64,000 bases of DNA from Collybiopsis luxurians FD-317 M1 (taxonomy: Eukaryota; Basidiomycota; Agaricomycetes; Agaricales; Omphalotaceae). The notes under the pieces were generated by a model. That model was not told the origin of the DNA, searched no databases, and worked only from the letters and a program-made list of their open reading frames with translations. Where the stretch lies: contig KN834752.1 in the NCBI GenBank assembly GCA_000827265.1, forward strand, positions 1,168,948-1,232,947, given 5' to 3'. Shown here piece after piece: positions 24,371-37,733 of this stretch (position 1 is the first letter of the stretch; each line of letters begins with the position of its first letter). Made by a program: the position numbers and the translations under genes.

Positions 24371-25522
24371 AGGAAAAGAACGAAAACTATTTTGGGTTTC
24401 GGACGTAGTTTGGTGCTACGTCGAGAATCCCTCTATTTTTCTTCAGTGCTTTTCATACTTTTACCTTTTTCTCCCAAACACAACTTCTGGGATATAATTT
24501 TCTTTATCGGCCATTATATATGGAACCCAACCAACCCCATTGTTTCACATTTTTGCCTGAAACTACTTTTTTACTACTTATATTGTCTGGGTTCCTTGAT
24601 CATGTTCTATATCATTCATTTCTTCCAATTCGCTGTCTCTCTCTTGCATCCCATCTGGTTGTTGTTTTGTCGCTCTATTCCATCTGTCATCTCGCATAGC
24701 TTTCCTTGTCGCTCGTCCTCCTCGTCTCATACAATCCGCTGAGAGGTGTCGAGCGCTACGCGCTGAACTTCTCATCGACCTTATTTTTTCCTCTAGTCCT
24801 TCTCAAGCCGGTTTATCCTATTTGCTCCTTGAAATTTACACATCTACCCCCGTTCACATTACCTACAGCCTCTACATCTTGACGATCTGTTTAACGAATT
24901 TTTTTACGAATATCTTTTATATCTCTCTATATATCTCACAATTGACAAGAAAATACTCAATTGTAACTTGGCGCTGAGTGAAGGATTCAACTTTCATAAG
25001 GTACAGTATTGACTAAAACTGATTTAGATATTTTATTTCAGTTAGGTCAGCATCCTCGAAACATCCGTTTCTTCATTGAACGCGTGACGTCATTGTATAT
25101 GACTGACTCTCATGTTTTTGCGAGTGGCAACTATACAAACAAGAGCACGGGAGCTATGCAGCCAGGGGAAATTATCAAGGAAAGTTAGGTCAGTGCCATT
25201 ACGCGAGTGACAGATCGCCAGTGCCACATGCGGTCTTTCTGTATGTCCTTCAAATCCACTTGAAATGTAGATATGTAAGCACGTTTGCCCAGTGTTATTG
25301 AGCCTCCTTTAGGCTCCAAGCGTTGCGGGGAAGCCGGATACTCGACGGAAGCAACTCGGCGATGCTGGCACATTTGTAAGCAACGACGCGTCTTTGGCAA
25401 AGTTAGGGGCCCAGTTGCTTCTGAGACGTTGGCTGGAGCAATATTATAAAATCAGGGAGGATTTTTCGAGTTTAGCAATACCACACTCGTAGATTCTGTA
25501 CTGTCTCAGGCTACTCTATATC
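24371..25522. other. Intergenic, long AT/pyrimidine-rich tract
   Basis: 1.15 kb without a supported gene. 24440-24960 is strongly T- and C-rich on the plus strand and may include the 3' untranslated region of the Rrm4-like gene. A CRE palindrome TGACGTCA is at 25085-25092. A TATA element precedes the next gene. Confidence 0.5.
25445..25452 (+). promoter_or_regulatory. TATA box of MDR oxidoreductase gene
   Basis: TATAAAAT lies 70 bases before the start codon at 25523. Confidence 0.5.
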
Positions 25523-26794
25523 ATGTCCGTCCAAAAAGCTCTCATCGTCCCGCAAAAGCAGGGCCAATTTGTTCTTTCTACGCGTTCCATCCCAACCCCT
25601 AATCCTGGGGAGATCCTCGTTAAAGTCAAAGCTATCTCGCTCAACCCCATTGATTGGAAAAGTCAAACCTTGGGATATCTTATCAATGAATATCCTGCCG
25701 TCTTGGGTGTTGATGTTGCCGGGGGTGTAGACAGTGTTGGCGAGGGAGTAAAAGGGTTTGAAAAGGGTGATCGAGTGTAAGTGGTTTCTCAGCAATGGAA
25801 TACGTTCTTTGAGTTTTAACGTTCCAATAAAGACTCTTTCAAGGTAGTACGATGAGGACAGCCGATTATGGCGCGTATCAGGAATACGTACTCGCAGGAG
25901 CTGACACAGTGGCAAAGGTATATCCCTTGTTGACATGTACTCGATCCTACTCACGTCTTGATTACAGATTCCAGGAAATTTGACCTACTCTCAAGCCGCT
26001 ACAATTCCTCTGACCCTTGCCACCGCTGCTGTGGGCCTCTACGCTAATGCACCCTCTGGGGCCGGACTCAATCCCACTTGGGATCCTGAAATTAAATACC
26101 AAGGGCACTCTGCTCTTATTATCGGCGGGAGTTCTTCTGTAGGTCATTTCGGTGAGCAGTACTGATACAAGATGAGGTTTTCTCAATCTTTACTAACTGT
26201 TACCAACAGCAATCCAGCTCCTCCGGCTCGTCGGATTTACCAACATTGTTGCCTACGCTTCGGCAACTCACACCGAGAATCTGAAAAGACTGGGAGCGAC
26301 TCGTATAATTGATCGCAAACAGGTCGCCGAGAGCGAATTGGGTACTATAGTTGACCAGATCCTCGGCGGTCGAGCCAGACTGAACATTGTATATGATGCT
26401 GTGATGTCGGCTGAAGGCCAGGCCGCAGGATATGCATCTCTGTCGGATAATGGGCATTTGCTGAGCGTCAGAGCAATTCCTGATGCCTATGAACCGCAAG
26501 ACGAGCAGGAGAAGAGGGGTAGGAAGGTGATTAGTGTGTTTGGTAGCCCTCACTTGCCCACCACCCAGACGTTTGGAAAGATCATGTATGAGAAGATTGG
26601 GAAGCTGATTGAGGATGGGACGATTGTGGTAAGTTCTGATTTCATATATACGCCGAAGTAGAAAATTTATGGTGCATTATCTGTAGCCGACGAAGACTGA
26701 AGAGCTTCCTGGTGGACTGGAGAGCATTGAAAATGGGCTGAGTCGGCTTAGAGAAGGCACGGTTAGTGGTAGAAAGCTGGTTGTAAATCTGTAA
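25523..26794 (+). CDS. Medium-chain dehydrogenase/reductase, quinone-oxidoreductase or enoyl-reductase like
   Basis: Cytosolic NAD(P)H-dependent oxidoreductase. Five exons: 25523-25776, 25848-25917, 25968-26151, 26210-26628 and 26687-26794. The GroES-like domain is at the N-terminus (ISLNPIDWKSQTLGYLINEY, then VLGVDVAGGVDSVGEGVKGF). The Rossmann domain follows (HSALIIGGSSSVGHFAIQLL), carrying a variant of the usual GxxGxxG dinucleotide loop. It lacks the catalytic-zinc Cys/His set, so it belongs to the zinc-independent MDRs, similar to the toxD-like enoyl reductases of fungi. The C-terminus is complete (VSGRKLVVNL). It is a stand-alone gene, not in a biosynthetic cluster. Substrate unknown. 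Confidence 0.88.
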
Positions 26795-27025
26795 AATGTT
26801 ATCTTTTATCAAAAGAATACTACCTTGAAATTCAGTGACCAATCTAAGAATACCTACAAGTATTTCTCTTGATACATACGTTGGTAGCTGGTAAGCAGCC
26901 GCAGTTCATCGGAGTTTGAATTTGCAGACTCAAGCGCTCAAATACTAGACGCTCGAAAAAAGCACAGCCACTAAAATTCGTAGCTTCGACCACCCACCAC
27001 CACCGACACCGACTTCTCTCTATAA

Positions 27026-28217
27026 ATGTCTGCTTTTCGAGGAAACAGAGGCGGAAACAAACCCTACAGTGTCAGCCTGCTTCTTCAACCACAGTTTTCA
27101 GCTTTTTCAAGCTGAATTTCATTCTTACAGCGCCCACCGCGAGGTGATCTCAACAGCCAATGGCTTCACGACAAGGCTCCCGGAATCAAAAGCCAGGATG
27201 ACGATTCTCGACCTAGAGGACCCTCTCAACCAACGGAACAAAATTCAAAACTCGCTGTCTCAAATTTGCACTATGAGATTACCCCTAAAGACCTTACTGT
27301 GCGTTGATACAATGCTAGAAGAAAAAAAAAATTTAAAAAAGATGCTTTAGGCCATCTTTGGACAGATTGGCACGCTCGTACGCGAGCCAATAATTAGGGT
27401 ACGGACGTCCGACTAGCACCCAGCTCTTGCTTGAGAAACCAATCAAACCAATGATTCTCCGCTTCCTTCCTTTCTCCCTGGGTGTCGATTTTGTTTTTTA
27501 TTTTTCACAAAAAATCAAGTACGACCGCAGTGGACGATCATTAGGAACCGCACTCGTGTTCTACGAGACAACTGCCGAAGCAGCCAAGGCCAAAAAGACC
27601 TATGATGGAGTTTTAGCTAAAGGTAAAGTTTCATCCATATCCTTATGACGAGTAGTGCTCGGTTGCTTCTGCTTTACAACTCTTCAATTTGAAACCTGTT
27701 TCCGCTCTCGTCCACTTTCATATTTCGAACCTATAAGCTAAAGCGGGTTTTTCAGGTCAACCGATGACAATCACCTACGATACAACTGTTCCACGGCAGT
27801 CTCGACGAGCAGTCAGCGCACCGCATTCGCTCATCAACAGGATTCAAAAACCGGCACTTGCTGATCGCCTTTCTTCGGACGACTCACAAATCAGAGATTC
27901 TTCTGGCCCGTATGTGTTATTTTCTTCCAATTCTAAAGATGAAACTCATCTCTGTTGCATCGTTCAGCGGTCCCATGCGATCCAAAATTTCACGTCGAGG
28001 AGGCCGAGGTTCCAATCGAGGGAGCGGAACACGACGTTCCGAGATGAAGACTTCGAAGCAACCTAAAACAGCGGAGGATTTGGATAAGGAGCTGGACGCG
28101 TTTATGGGGGATGCTGATACTGTTACAGCCGGTGTCACAGCCGAAGAAAAATCCAACGGGGACTCTGTTGGTGGTGTGACTCTTGCGGTTGGAGAGCAGG
28201 ATGTTGAGATGGCCTGA
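27026..28217 (+). CDS. yra1: mRNA export adaptor Yra1/Aly (THO complex subunit 4)
   Basis: Nuclear protein linking mRNA to the export receptor as part of TREX. Six exons: 27026-27070, 27131-27298, 27351-27398, 27520-27622, 27756-27909 and 27968-28217. The N-terminus has the RGNRGG basic box. A single RRM follows (SKLAVSNLHYEITPKDL, AIFGQIGTLVREPII, YDRSGRSLGTALVFYE). RRGGRGSNRGSGTRR is an Arg/Gly-rich stretch, and the protein ends with the conserved acidic Aly/REF C-box (KTAEDLDKELDAFMGD). The 121-bp intron 3 splits the RRM. Start chosen because MSAFRGNRGG is the first ATG in frame and matches the family N-terminus. Confidence 0.93.
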
Positions 28218-28693
28218 GGGCATGCCTCACTTGGCTTTTTTTGCTTTAGTATGGTACATTCGATCTTTTCCTTGTCTTCGGCCGAGAGGCTATACTTTAT
28301 GTTCTCTACAGGTCTTTGGCTCATCATTGTATCAATCTACTTTTCCTTGTATAATACTTCCTCTTTTCATCGTGGTATAACCTTTCAATGTCAAACCGAA
28401 CGAACATCGTGGGTGTCACTCTGTCGACACCACATGTGCTCATTGAACGGTAAGGTACTGTAGTGTGTCGCGTTCACTCGCTTGAATTAATTGTTCTAGT
28501 ACGAAAGAGGTTATACCTCTGTGTCCGAAAACCAAGAGCTTGAACATCTTGATATGATATGTATTTACAGTGAAAAAATTAACTTGTTTCCGAGCATGAC
28601 AACCTGCATCTACCATGGCAAATCTCTTGAATTCCATGTATACCCTATGAATTGAAAGTCGGGGCTTGAATCATCTCTACTGTCCTTTCAAAT
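28218..28693. other. Convergent 3' region
   Basis: This stretch lies between the ends of yra1 (plus) and aip1 (minus). It is AT-rich with no coding signal. Confidence 0.5.
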
Positions 28694-31376
28694 CTATTCC
28701 GCGTGGAACGTAACCTCCCAAACCTTCACACATGCATCTGCCCCAGAGCTAACCAACTGGCCAGTCTTGCCCTCGCCACCGTGAATCCAAAGAACTGCAT
28801 TGACCCCTCCAGGACCCGCGTTCTTGATCGCGATGTTTTTTAGAGGCTTCGCCACGCTCCAAATGTACACATGGGTGTCGAGAGAGCCCGAGGCACAGTG
28901 TCTAGAATCGGCAGTCCAAGAAAGGGAGTTGACCCGTGCAGAGTGGTAGGACCACCGGGAGGTAATGAGCTGAATGAGCGGCAGGATAAAAGATGAACAG
29001 TTTCGATTCGGTGTTAAGAATCCGAAATGGCCGTCGGAGGTCAGCGAAAACAGCGACGAGGAGAGTGCGAGTTCGTCGTTGGTGAACCAAAATGTCAGGG
29101 CGAAAGTTATGTCAAGGTAGATATCAATGATCGGAGGATCAGAATAAGGGTGCAAAATGAAGAACCAAAATAGACAACAGTACCTTCTTTTCTTTGACGT
29201 CAAAGAGCGATATTTTACCGCTTGACTATATCGTAAAATGCACGTTATGTTAGATATTAGATAGTAAGGATGGAAAGAGAATCAAAAATAACTAGAAAGG
29301 GATTTTCTTGGCGACGACAATTGAATTTCCTTCAAATAATCGAAGTCCCGAATCGAGAATCGACAACTCACATCGCCTGCTGCCAGCAGATTACCGTCAG
29401 GTGAGAAGGCCAAGGCTGACACTACGGCCTTGTTGCCTTCCAAAATCGGAACTGCGTCGTCCTTCAATAATTTGCCGTCCCATTGATACAGGTGTACTTT
29501 GGAGTCCTATGACGGTAGTGGCGTTATAATTGGTTGAAGAAGAGAAGCAAGGCCCAGGAGGTCAGCGAAAGAATCAATACTTTGAACCGCCGGTCTCATG
29601 CTCACCTCCCCACCAATGGCGACTAGCGATCCAGTGACTGCTACCGAACTGGGGGTGTACTTAGTCGGAAAATCAAACACCTTTTGATTTGACCTGATGA
29701 CTTCGACGACATTGTTGATTTCCACCGCAAATACTGATCCATCATCGGCGACTGCGAGGCTTTTCGGCTGAGAGGAAAGCGCGACGGACGCTGCCCTAAA
29801 GCATTAATCGTCAGCCGAGAATGCCGAAATCATTTAGAGTGAAGTCAACCAACGTGAACCCGAGCCCGTCGCTTCCAATCTCCCTCACACAATCGTCGAA
29901 GCCTGCGGAAAATACGTTACCCCCCTTGGGTGAGGACGCTATACCGGTTACCAAGCCGTTATGATTGATGCCCTGCAAATGGATGGATTCTCCCGTTGAT
30001 TTGGAGTATGAAAGAACTCGGCCATCGGCAGTACCAGCTAAGAATGTGTCGATAGAGGCAGGTACAGGTGTGATCGCGGTGATAGATTTTTGGGGACCCT
30101 AATAACGTATCAGAACAAGTTCAAGGGTTGCATTCTCGACAGCTGAGGAGCAAGATGCATACTTGTATTACTTGGGTTGGTTTTACTCCCGTTCTATGGT
30201 CAAACACATTCAGGTCTCCATTCATCGATAGGGAGATGATGTCAGATGCTCCATTCCAGGCATTACCAACTTGCTGGAAGCTCACACCACTCCCGACAGT
30301 CCAGTTAGTAACGGCTTTGCGAGTTTCTACATCCCAGAGCTTGACAGTACAATCCGCGGATGATGTCGCTATCAGTTTGCTATCAGGACTCCAGGAACAC
30401 GCCATGACGCTGCCTTTGTGTGGATTATCGATGACCTCGCAGAGAGTGTCACCGGTTTTTCCATCATACAAAAATATCTTGTAATCGGAGCCGACAGAGG
30501 CAAAATAGTCCCCGGAAGGGGCGAACCGGACATCCTGAACGAACTTAGTATGGGTCTTGATGGACTTGTCATACTTGTATGGAGCGCCTTGGTGGAAGAT
30601 GATCTGAGCATCGTCTCCGGCGGTTGCAGCTCTGTATGGACGCTGCTGGCGAATGGACACAGCATTAACCACCTTTGAATGTCCACTGATAGCACCGGTA
30701 GACGTTCCGGTATCCATCATGAAGGCATAACCAAATCTTGGGATTGAAAACTGAGTACAGATACAGATCGGAGAAAGGGTTCATACACGAACTTTTCTTT
30801 ACCGTCGCCGACTGCGATAATTCTCTTACTTTCTCCGTCCCATTCCAGATCGTTGCTGGAGAGATCAATAAGTTCGATGATCGATGAATCAGAAGAGAGT
30901 GAAGCACACATTTTTCCTGAGATGACTTTGTATTCGCCCTTCAAAGTATGATCCTCGTTCACGGTATCCCAAACCCTTACTTCGGATTTCAACTATCATT
31001 AGCAAAGATCCTGGAAGAGTTCTTGTCGCATACCAGTTCCTCCTGCGTCCCCAGAAGCGCAGTAGTAACCAGAGGGAGAGATACGAGCAACAGTAGCGTT
31101 TTGCAGGTGTCCAGTGTATGAAACAGATAATTTTGGATTCTAGTACGCGTCAATATTGAAGATAAACAGATCAAGCTAGTTTTGACCTTGAGATCGCGTA
31201 TCTGTAATGATCAGCTTAGTTGATGTAGTCATCTAACTCTCAAAAACTTGGACACTTGCAACCACCGTCTTTCCGTTACCATACACGACTTTATCTTTAC
31301 TTGCGCTCAGCTTCGTCGCCACTCCACGTTCGGTGACTGGATTAGAAGGGAACAGTGCAGATTGTTTGAACGACAT
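28694..31376 (-). CDS. aip1: Actin-interacting protein 1 (WD-repeat, Aip1/WDR1)
   Basis: WD40 protein that cooperates with cofilin to disassemble actin filaments at cortical patches. The start ATG at 31376 gives SFKQSALFPSNPVTERGVAT, matching the Aip1 N-terminus. Repeats are clear: VSYTGHLQNATVARISPSGY, HTKFVQDVRFAPSGDYFASV, GSVMACSWSPDSKLIATSSA followed by DCTVKLWDVETRKAVTNW, ALAFSPDGNLLAAGD, and WSYHSARVNSLSWTADSRHC followed by ASGSLDTHVYIWSV. The C-terminus (GADACVKVWEV) closes the second propeller. The gene needs about a dozen exons. Intron 1 (31259-31202) uses a GC donor (GCAAGT) with a normal AG acceptor. A complete gene with no frame break seen. Confidence 0.93.
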
Positions 31377-34308
31377 GGAGATGATGGTCGTTTAGGAGAG
31401 AATAAGACGCGCCGCAGTAACCGGCGCCTGCGGCTGCCTCACCAACTCGTCAACGTGACCTTCGGTTCTCGCTCTCATCGAAGCAATACCAAGACTCTCA
31501 CCGAGCGCCTTGCTCTCACTGCTTCGGACGCCAGGCAGAACTGCTCCTAAGTCGTGGTCGCAGGTGAGCCGGGAGGTTAAGTCGAAAGTTCACCCGCTCG
31601 GTGATCAAAAACCCTTAGCTTTACCTAACTTTCGAAGCAGCGTTAGGTGTAATAGATATATCTGACTATATGTTTATCAGTATGGCTTCGAAAGGACCAA
31701 GGTAAGTAATGTACCGGCCAGCGACGACATTGCTGAGAGTCCGACTTCCTCAAAAGGCCATTGTGCGTTATGTACGGGTTTATCCAACGTTAACGTGAGG
31801 TAAGGACCAGTTGCAGTTTTGCCTTCTACGGTTAAATTATCGTCGATAATGCTGCTTTGGAAGGCCATCCTATAACTGACTTAGAAAAATATTACTGGCG
31901 AAAATCATCGAAAGTAAACGGAGAATCGCCCTAACAATTTCGGCCTCGAACAAAGGCACAAGGAACGACTTCAAGAGCCATACTTTGGTCTAGGCTGCGG
32001 ATAGGTAACTTCCAGAAAATGTGGACATTGCAGCCCAGTGGAACCGAATCCTATTAGACACCAATTTGGAAGACAAAATTAGTCCGTTGAACGCGCGGCC
32101 TATGGGTGAGTTGAAACTCATCAATACTGCGATCTGTCTCTCATCTCGTACTCCTTGTTTATTTATCCTGTGTCGCGAAGACATCATATTGGTTGCTTGC
32201 GTCCTGTCAAATCAAGTTTACTACAAACAAGAAAGCTCACGTTGTTATACCCAATCAAAGGAGGCAATCTCGTACCGACTGTCCAGCACTGGGTCTAGAA
32301 CAACATACGCCGCCAACCCACTCCCCTTCCGTCTGAAAATTCTGGATATATTTTTCATTCAACCTAGTATACTGTCAGGCTCACATCATGCGATCTGTGC
32401 GATGATCGACTAGAAGCCTGTTCTGGATTTTGTCCCTCAATCTCCAACTCGAGAATATCCAACTTGGAAACTGCGACCTGGTTCTGAAACTTGCGAAAGG
32501 CCGGAACTGCGCGGTGTCAATGACTTCTAGCTGTGATGCGGCGTTCTTTTACTCAGTGGCAATCCGGGTTTGATTATTGCAGGTGTACTAGGGTGTACCA
32601 CACATTGCACTTTTCGGACTCAACATTTCCTGCCAAATACAATTCACCCCGGCGGGCAAGATATACAGTCACTGCCAAGTCAACTCTCAACGTGTTCCGA
32701 GGCTCTGACATCTACTCCTGCCGTGTCCTATTCAGTAAAACTGCCTCTGGAGCCATCCAGGACTAGTATACTGTATAGTGATTATCGATTACAATGCCAG
32801 CTATAATCCCGAATTTATTCAACAGCCCGCCACCTCACAAGACGTTAGGATATTTTCGTCCATCCCTGATGGCTAAATCGGCCGAAAGAGGGAAGAGGGC
32901 GGGTAGGCGGGACCATGTAGGATCCTCAATGAAGTTCCAAAATGATTCCAGTGCTGCCGTATTCTGTTTGACAGTCTTTGATTTTTTTTTTTCGGAGCAA
33001 ACCACGTTTCCATTCGCGTCGGATGTGTGGCAAATGCGCACTCCGATGACAACCGCTGCTTTCAAATAGTTGAGTCCACCACGAACGCAAGAGAGAGGAG
33101 ATTTTTTTTTTCATTGGGTGCTTAGGCATAGACGAAGATTAAGATTTCCTCATTGGCATTGCCTTCGACCGGGAATGCATACTCGGATCTTCTCCGTTGG
33201 AAGTGGTTCCAAAATTAGATTTTTGACATTGGAGTATTCGTAGGTAGAAGTAAGTATGAATTCTTTCGGAGAACCTCCCGGAAGGCTACCTCAATTGTTC
33301 GGGTGTCCTCGATAAGTTTGATATCGTGCAATGGGCAAAATGCTCCCCTGTCGCTGTCGCATGCTTGAGCAGATTGATACAATGCGGGGCCCCAGAAATT
33401 TCGCCCTGCGCCCTTTCCCTTCCCCATAAACAATAGGAAGGATCCGCCGCGCGCTCTGGAGGCGCATGATGCCAAGGCAGGGCGGGTCAATCGGATCTTG
33501 ATCCAACCGCGAATGCGAATTCCGAGTTCTCCGAGGTTACTGCAGCTGGCAAAATTTCGTTGTTTCAGCCCTTGCTCTTCCACTTTCTGGCTCTGAATGT
33601 CTGCAATGTGAGCTGTCCCACACTGATATCATGGTTACTCCCGGTGGAGTATTGGAGTATCCTCCTATTTAGTTTGTTACTATGTAAAGCAAACCGCCGT
33701 ACAATTCATTTACACGTCGCTATTGCGTTTAGATTGCTGGCCCAATGGCGCCTTGTTACGATGATACTAATTTTCGTTTTCGGCCGATTCTTCTCATGTT
33801 GAATACCGTACAGCTAGCCCATCAAGCTGATTCAGAAAACCCGAAATCTTCACCTCGTTCCGAATCCAGCTTCTCCAAGATATTCCCCGTTATCTATCAT
33901 CTCCTTGTACATCTTAAATCAAATCTAGGCCGTCTTTTGTCTGCTCTCATGTCCCCCTGTAATTATTCTTTTCTTGGCGGGTATACCGGGCTGCCAAATC
34001 CATTCCCGAACAAAACATTCCTGCCAACGAAGGTCAGAGCTTGAAAGTTGCCTTACCGGGAATACCTATCAACAAGTGGTGGACGTCTGTGTATGTCCAA
34101 GTCTCAATTGAGCTATATCGGCCGATAATATAATGCTCAATAAATAAGGCACGAAAAAGAAGTCTTACCCCGCACAAGAAGCCATCTAGATCTTATGTAG
34201 AGTCTTACGTGAACCTTTTCCAAGTTTAAATACGGCAAGGATCGCTCTCCTCGCTTTTTGCGGGTCTTCAGCTAATACCGTCCTTCTCCCACAATCTTCC
34301 AGATCGAA
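31377..34308. other. Gene-poor stretch
   Basis: 2.9 kb with no supported gene. The left 200 bases are the aip1 upstream region. A minus-strand frame at 31868-31677 (63 residues) and plus-strand frames at 32570-32806 and 33745-34044 have no family resemblance, no good splice sites and no neighbour support. A short T-run occurs near 32980. It may hold remnants of genes or repeats too diverged to recognise. Confidence 0.45.
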
Positions 34309-36751
34309 ATGCCTAAAGACAGCAAGGAATTTTCAGACGAAATGAAGGTGGAGGTGTTCACTGAAGAACAGGCTGTAATCGAAGACTCCGGCACATGGTA
34401 CGACGAAGAAAAGCGACTTGTCCGAAAGCTAGATCGCCGCATATTGCCCATTGCTTGCATGCTCTATCTGTTCGCTTGTCAGTCTTTTTTGTTTCTTACT
34501 TTCATGAGACCCTCCTGAAGATCATTGCTTACAGATTTGGATCGTTCGAATTTGGGAAATGCTCGTGTTCTCGTCGGTCTTCACGATCAAAAGCCTGCTC
34601 TTCCGGCGGACAGTGAGTCTTGTAATCAAAAGATTTGAGAGCGTAAATGTTGATTGGCTCCTTTACCTTCTAGCTCTCGGTGGAGATCCCACGGGACAGT
34701 TGTTCGACTGGGTCAATTCAGCCTTCTTCTTTTCCTACGTGAGCTTTAAATTCACGTCAATGATATTTTGATGGTTTCTCAAGCTCGGGTGCACTAGATT
34801 GTTTGCCAAGTCCCTGCCACTATTGCCTCCAAGCTGGTCCGCCCTCGCATCTGGCTAGCTTGTGCAGCCATCGGATGGGGTACCTGCTCAACGCTTATGG
34901 TGAGTTTCCACTCTGCACCGAAGAACAATGAGCCCACGCTTTTCTAGTCTACCGGATTCGATTTCGGCGGTTTAATAACCACGCGAGTGTTTCTGGGAGT
35001 TTTCGAAGCAGGATTCGGTCCCGCAATTCCGCTCTATTTCTGTACGATTGATCGCCTTATGTTTGAACCCCGAATCTAATGTTCCTTTTTTAGCTTTGTT
35101 CTACACGAAAGAGGAGATGGGTCTTCGAGTCAGTTATCTATTCCACAATGCAATTAATACTTACCCCTTTGTCCAGATGGCCTACTGGTTTGGGTTCGCG
35201 GCAGTCGCAGGCGCATTCGGTGGAATTATAGCTTTTGGAATCGAGAATGCGGTCCTTTCATTCAGTAATTGGCGCCTTCTGTTTATTGTCGAGGTATGCA
35301 AGGCGCTGCCCATCATCCCATGACTTTGCTCACCATACGGTTCACGACAGGGATTGCCAGCTGTCTGCCTCGGAATACTTACGTTCTTCTTCCTGCCTGA
35401 CAGGCCGGAATCTACCCATTATTTGAATGAACGGGAACGAGAGATAGCTCTGCGAAGAATGAATCGCGGAACTAGCGGTGATATAGGAGCAACTGTCAAC
35501 AAATGTAAGTACCATATGGATGACTAGTTCGGAATAATCGGTTGACGCAAGAGATGTTTTGTTGTACAGCTCACATCACGATGGCGTTCCAAGATTGGAG
35601 AGTGAGTGATTTGCTTAGCCTGAAATCCTCGTCGTTTGACCATTTGCCTGCACAGATTTACTGCGGCGGAGTCATCTACTTTGCGCTGAACTGCTCCCTG
35701 GCATCCACTTCTGCGTTTTTGCCTACCATTTTGAAAACGTTCGGCTTTTGTAAGTGAGACTGATGTTAGAGTCCGAATATTACCCTAAACTAGCACATCG
35801 TAGCTAACGCTAAGATTCAATTGTTGACCGTGCCCCCTTACGCCGTCGCTGCGTTCGTCATTACGGTTGGCTCCTGGATATCTGACAGATTACAAACCAG
35901 AGGTATGTCTTGTTATGGTCTTCTACCGCGAACGTGTGTTTGATCCTGAATCTATCAATAAGGTATTCCCATCGCTATCGCTTCCCTCGTAGGAGGTGCA
36001 GGGTACCTGTAAGTGCAATCCAAGCATCATGTCTTTTGAGCCTCCATCGATCGATAATCCTTCCAGGATTCTTCTCTTCGCGCACGAAAACGTCCACGCT
36101 CGATACTTTGCAACTTTCTGCATCACTAGTGGTACTTACAGCAGCATCGGGATTATCATTGCGTGGTGTATGTGTTTCCCATCGACTATTCTCCGCGCTA
36201 TCTGAGTCCCGTTTTCAGTTGCTCACAACCTTGGATCGGAGACGAAGAAAGCCACAGGTATCCCAATGTTCATGGCCATTGGACAATGTGGCAGTATCCT
36301 TGGATCGCATCTTTTCCCGACTACCGATGCGCCACGATACATGTAAGTTGCGCTCAAGTCTCGTTGAAGCTCTATCTTAATTTCATCACCTCTACCGACA
36401 GAAAAGGATTCGCCGGTGAGTCAAACATAAACCATCTAACCTTTGAGCCACGAATAGACGATTCTTCTTTCTAGTTTGCTGTGGTCTTGAACTCTTTGGG
36501 GTTATCTGCGCCTTAATAATGACAGTAAGTTCATGCGGAACGACAGCATACAAATCCTTACTCATTCTTTACCTAACAGATATCTTACCGACTAGACAAC
36601 GCCCGCAGAAATAAGCTACACGGCATTCCTAAAGAGGATGCTCGTGTTGATGTTGCGGAATATGCAGACAAGGTACGTGATTATTGCCCTTCTGCTCGTA
36701 CTCTGACCTTATTGGCGTACACAGGCTCCTTCTTTCCGGTACTTGATTTAA
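34309..36751 (+). CDS. MFS permease, allantoate/anion:cation symporter type
   Basis: Integral plasma-membrane transporter of about 500 residues, spliced from roughly a dozen exons. The cytosolic N-terminus (MPKDSKEFSDEMKVEVF) leads to KLDRRILPIACMLYLFAYLD and then RSNLGNARVLGLHD, the motif typical of Dal5-like permeases (allantoate, nicotinate and similar anions). Later landmarks are ITTRVFLGVFEAGFGPAIPL, LSFSNWRLLFIVEGLPAV, LPDRPESTHYLNERERE and LLTVPPYAVAAFVITVGSWI. About twelve hydrophobic segments are present. The ATG at 34309 is preceded by a CT-rich leader. It ends APSFRYLI. The substrate cannot be read from sequence. Confidence 0.85.
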
Positions 36752-37733
36752 ATGACGTAGTGATGCTCGATTCTGTGTCAAGCTTGTACGACAAAAAGAC
36801 TTCAAATATTAATCTACAGCTTGGTATAACGAGGTGTATTATAGGTTTATGATTTCTCTGTACTTGTATACTCATCTAGTAGTAAATGGTTAGGGATAAT
36901 CCTCTATGGATGTGTTCGTCGACTCTCTGAAACTCCTCGATTTTCCCGATTAAGTTTAGAGAGTAACTCGTCTCAGAATCCGAGGAGCCTTCGCCAACTC
37001 ATGAGAAGAATAGTATGATGCCGCACTCCCAAAGAGCGAGGCACAAAACCGATTTAGCTTGATTGCGATTGAGTATGTGGATACTTTCAGAAGGTTCAAG
37101 GCGCGTTAACATTATGCTCAACGTAATAGCCTGAGAAGGTGAGAATGATAACCATATACGTGATGATGAACTTCTCAAACGAACGAGAAATATACGCCAC
37201 ATCTCTTGTCTGCAAGTGAGCAGACTACGACCAGGACTGTGTCAATCAAATAATAAGCATCTCAATCAATCTGGAAATTTTAAGTCTGGGCTATATTACT
37301 TGATGAAACAGGAATGGTCATACACACTTGACCTTCACTGAAGAATCACAAGTCACCGCTCTGCTGATAGGCATACTGGACCTGTACGAGTATATTTCCA
37401 AATCAAGTCTGTTCCGAACGAGTGGGAGATTCAACAAATGAAAACAGCATTCAATCCTCCGCGGCATACGCGAAGTATCATAAGGGGAAGATGAGTCTCG
37501 TTGACCGCAAAAATCGGATTCCCATGTATATCTACCATTAACGGCTACTTTGTCCAAACTGATTTTTTTCTGCTACGATCAGTCGGCTCTTTCAATACTA
37601 GCTATTTCGGCGAAATCCTTGACAAGGTGGACGTATAGCATGGATTTACCGTATCGATTGCCGACTTGGCGTTGTCAGGATGAGTAGCAGGGTGTTGAGT
37701 GCATACTCAGAGTGCACATCGCAATTACGTCAA
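36752..37733. other. Intergenic
   Basis: About 1 kb with no coding signal beyond the end of the permease gene. AT-rich. Confidence 0.5.

Noticed and set aside
31677..31868. A 63-residue minus-strand protein upstream of aip1
   Set aside because: No similarity or splice evidence; too short to support.
33745..34095. A possible glycosidase fragment, since one frame reads NKWWTSV
   Set aside because: A single short motif with no other domain or valid exon chain.
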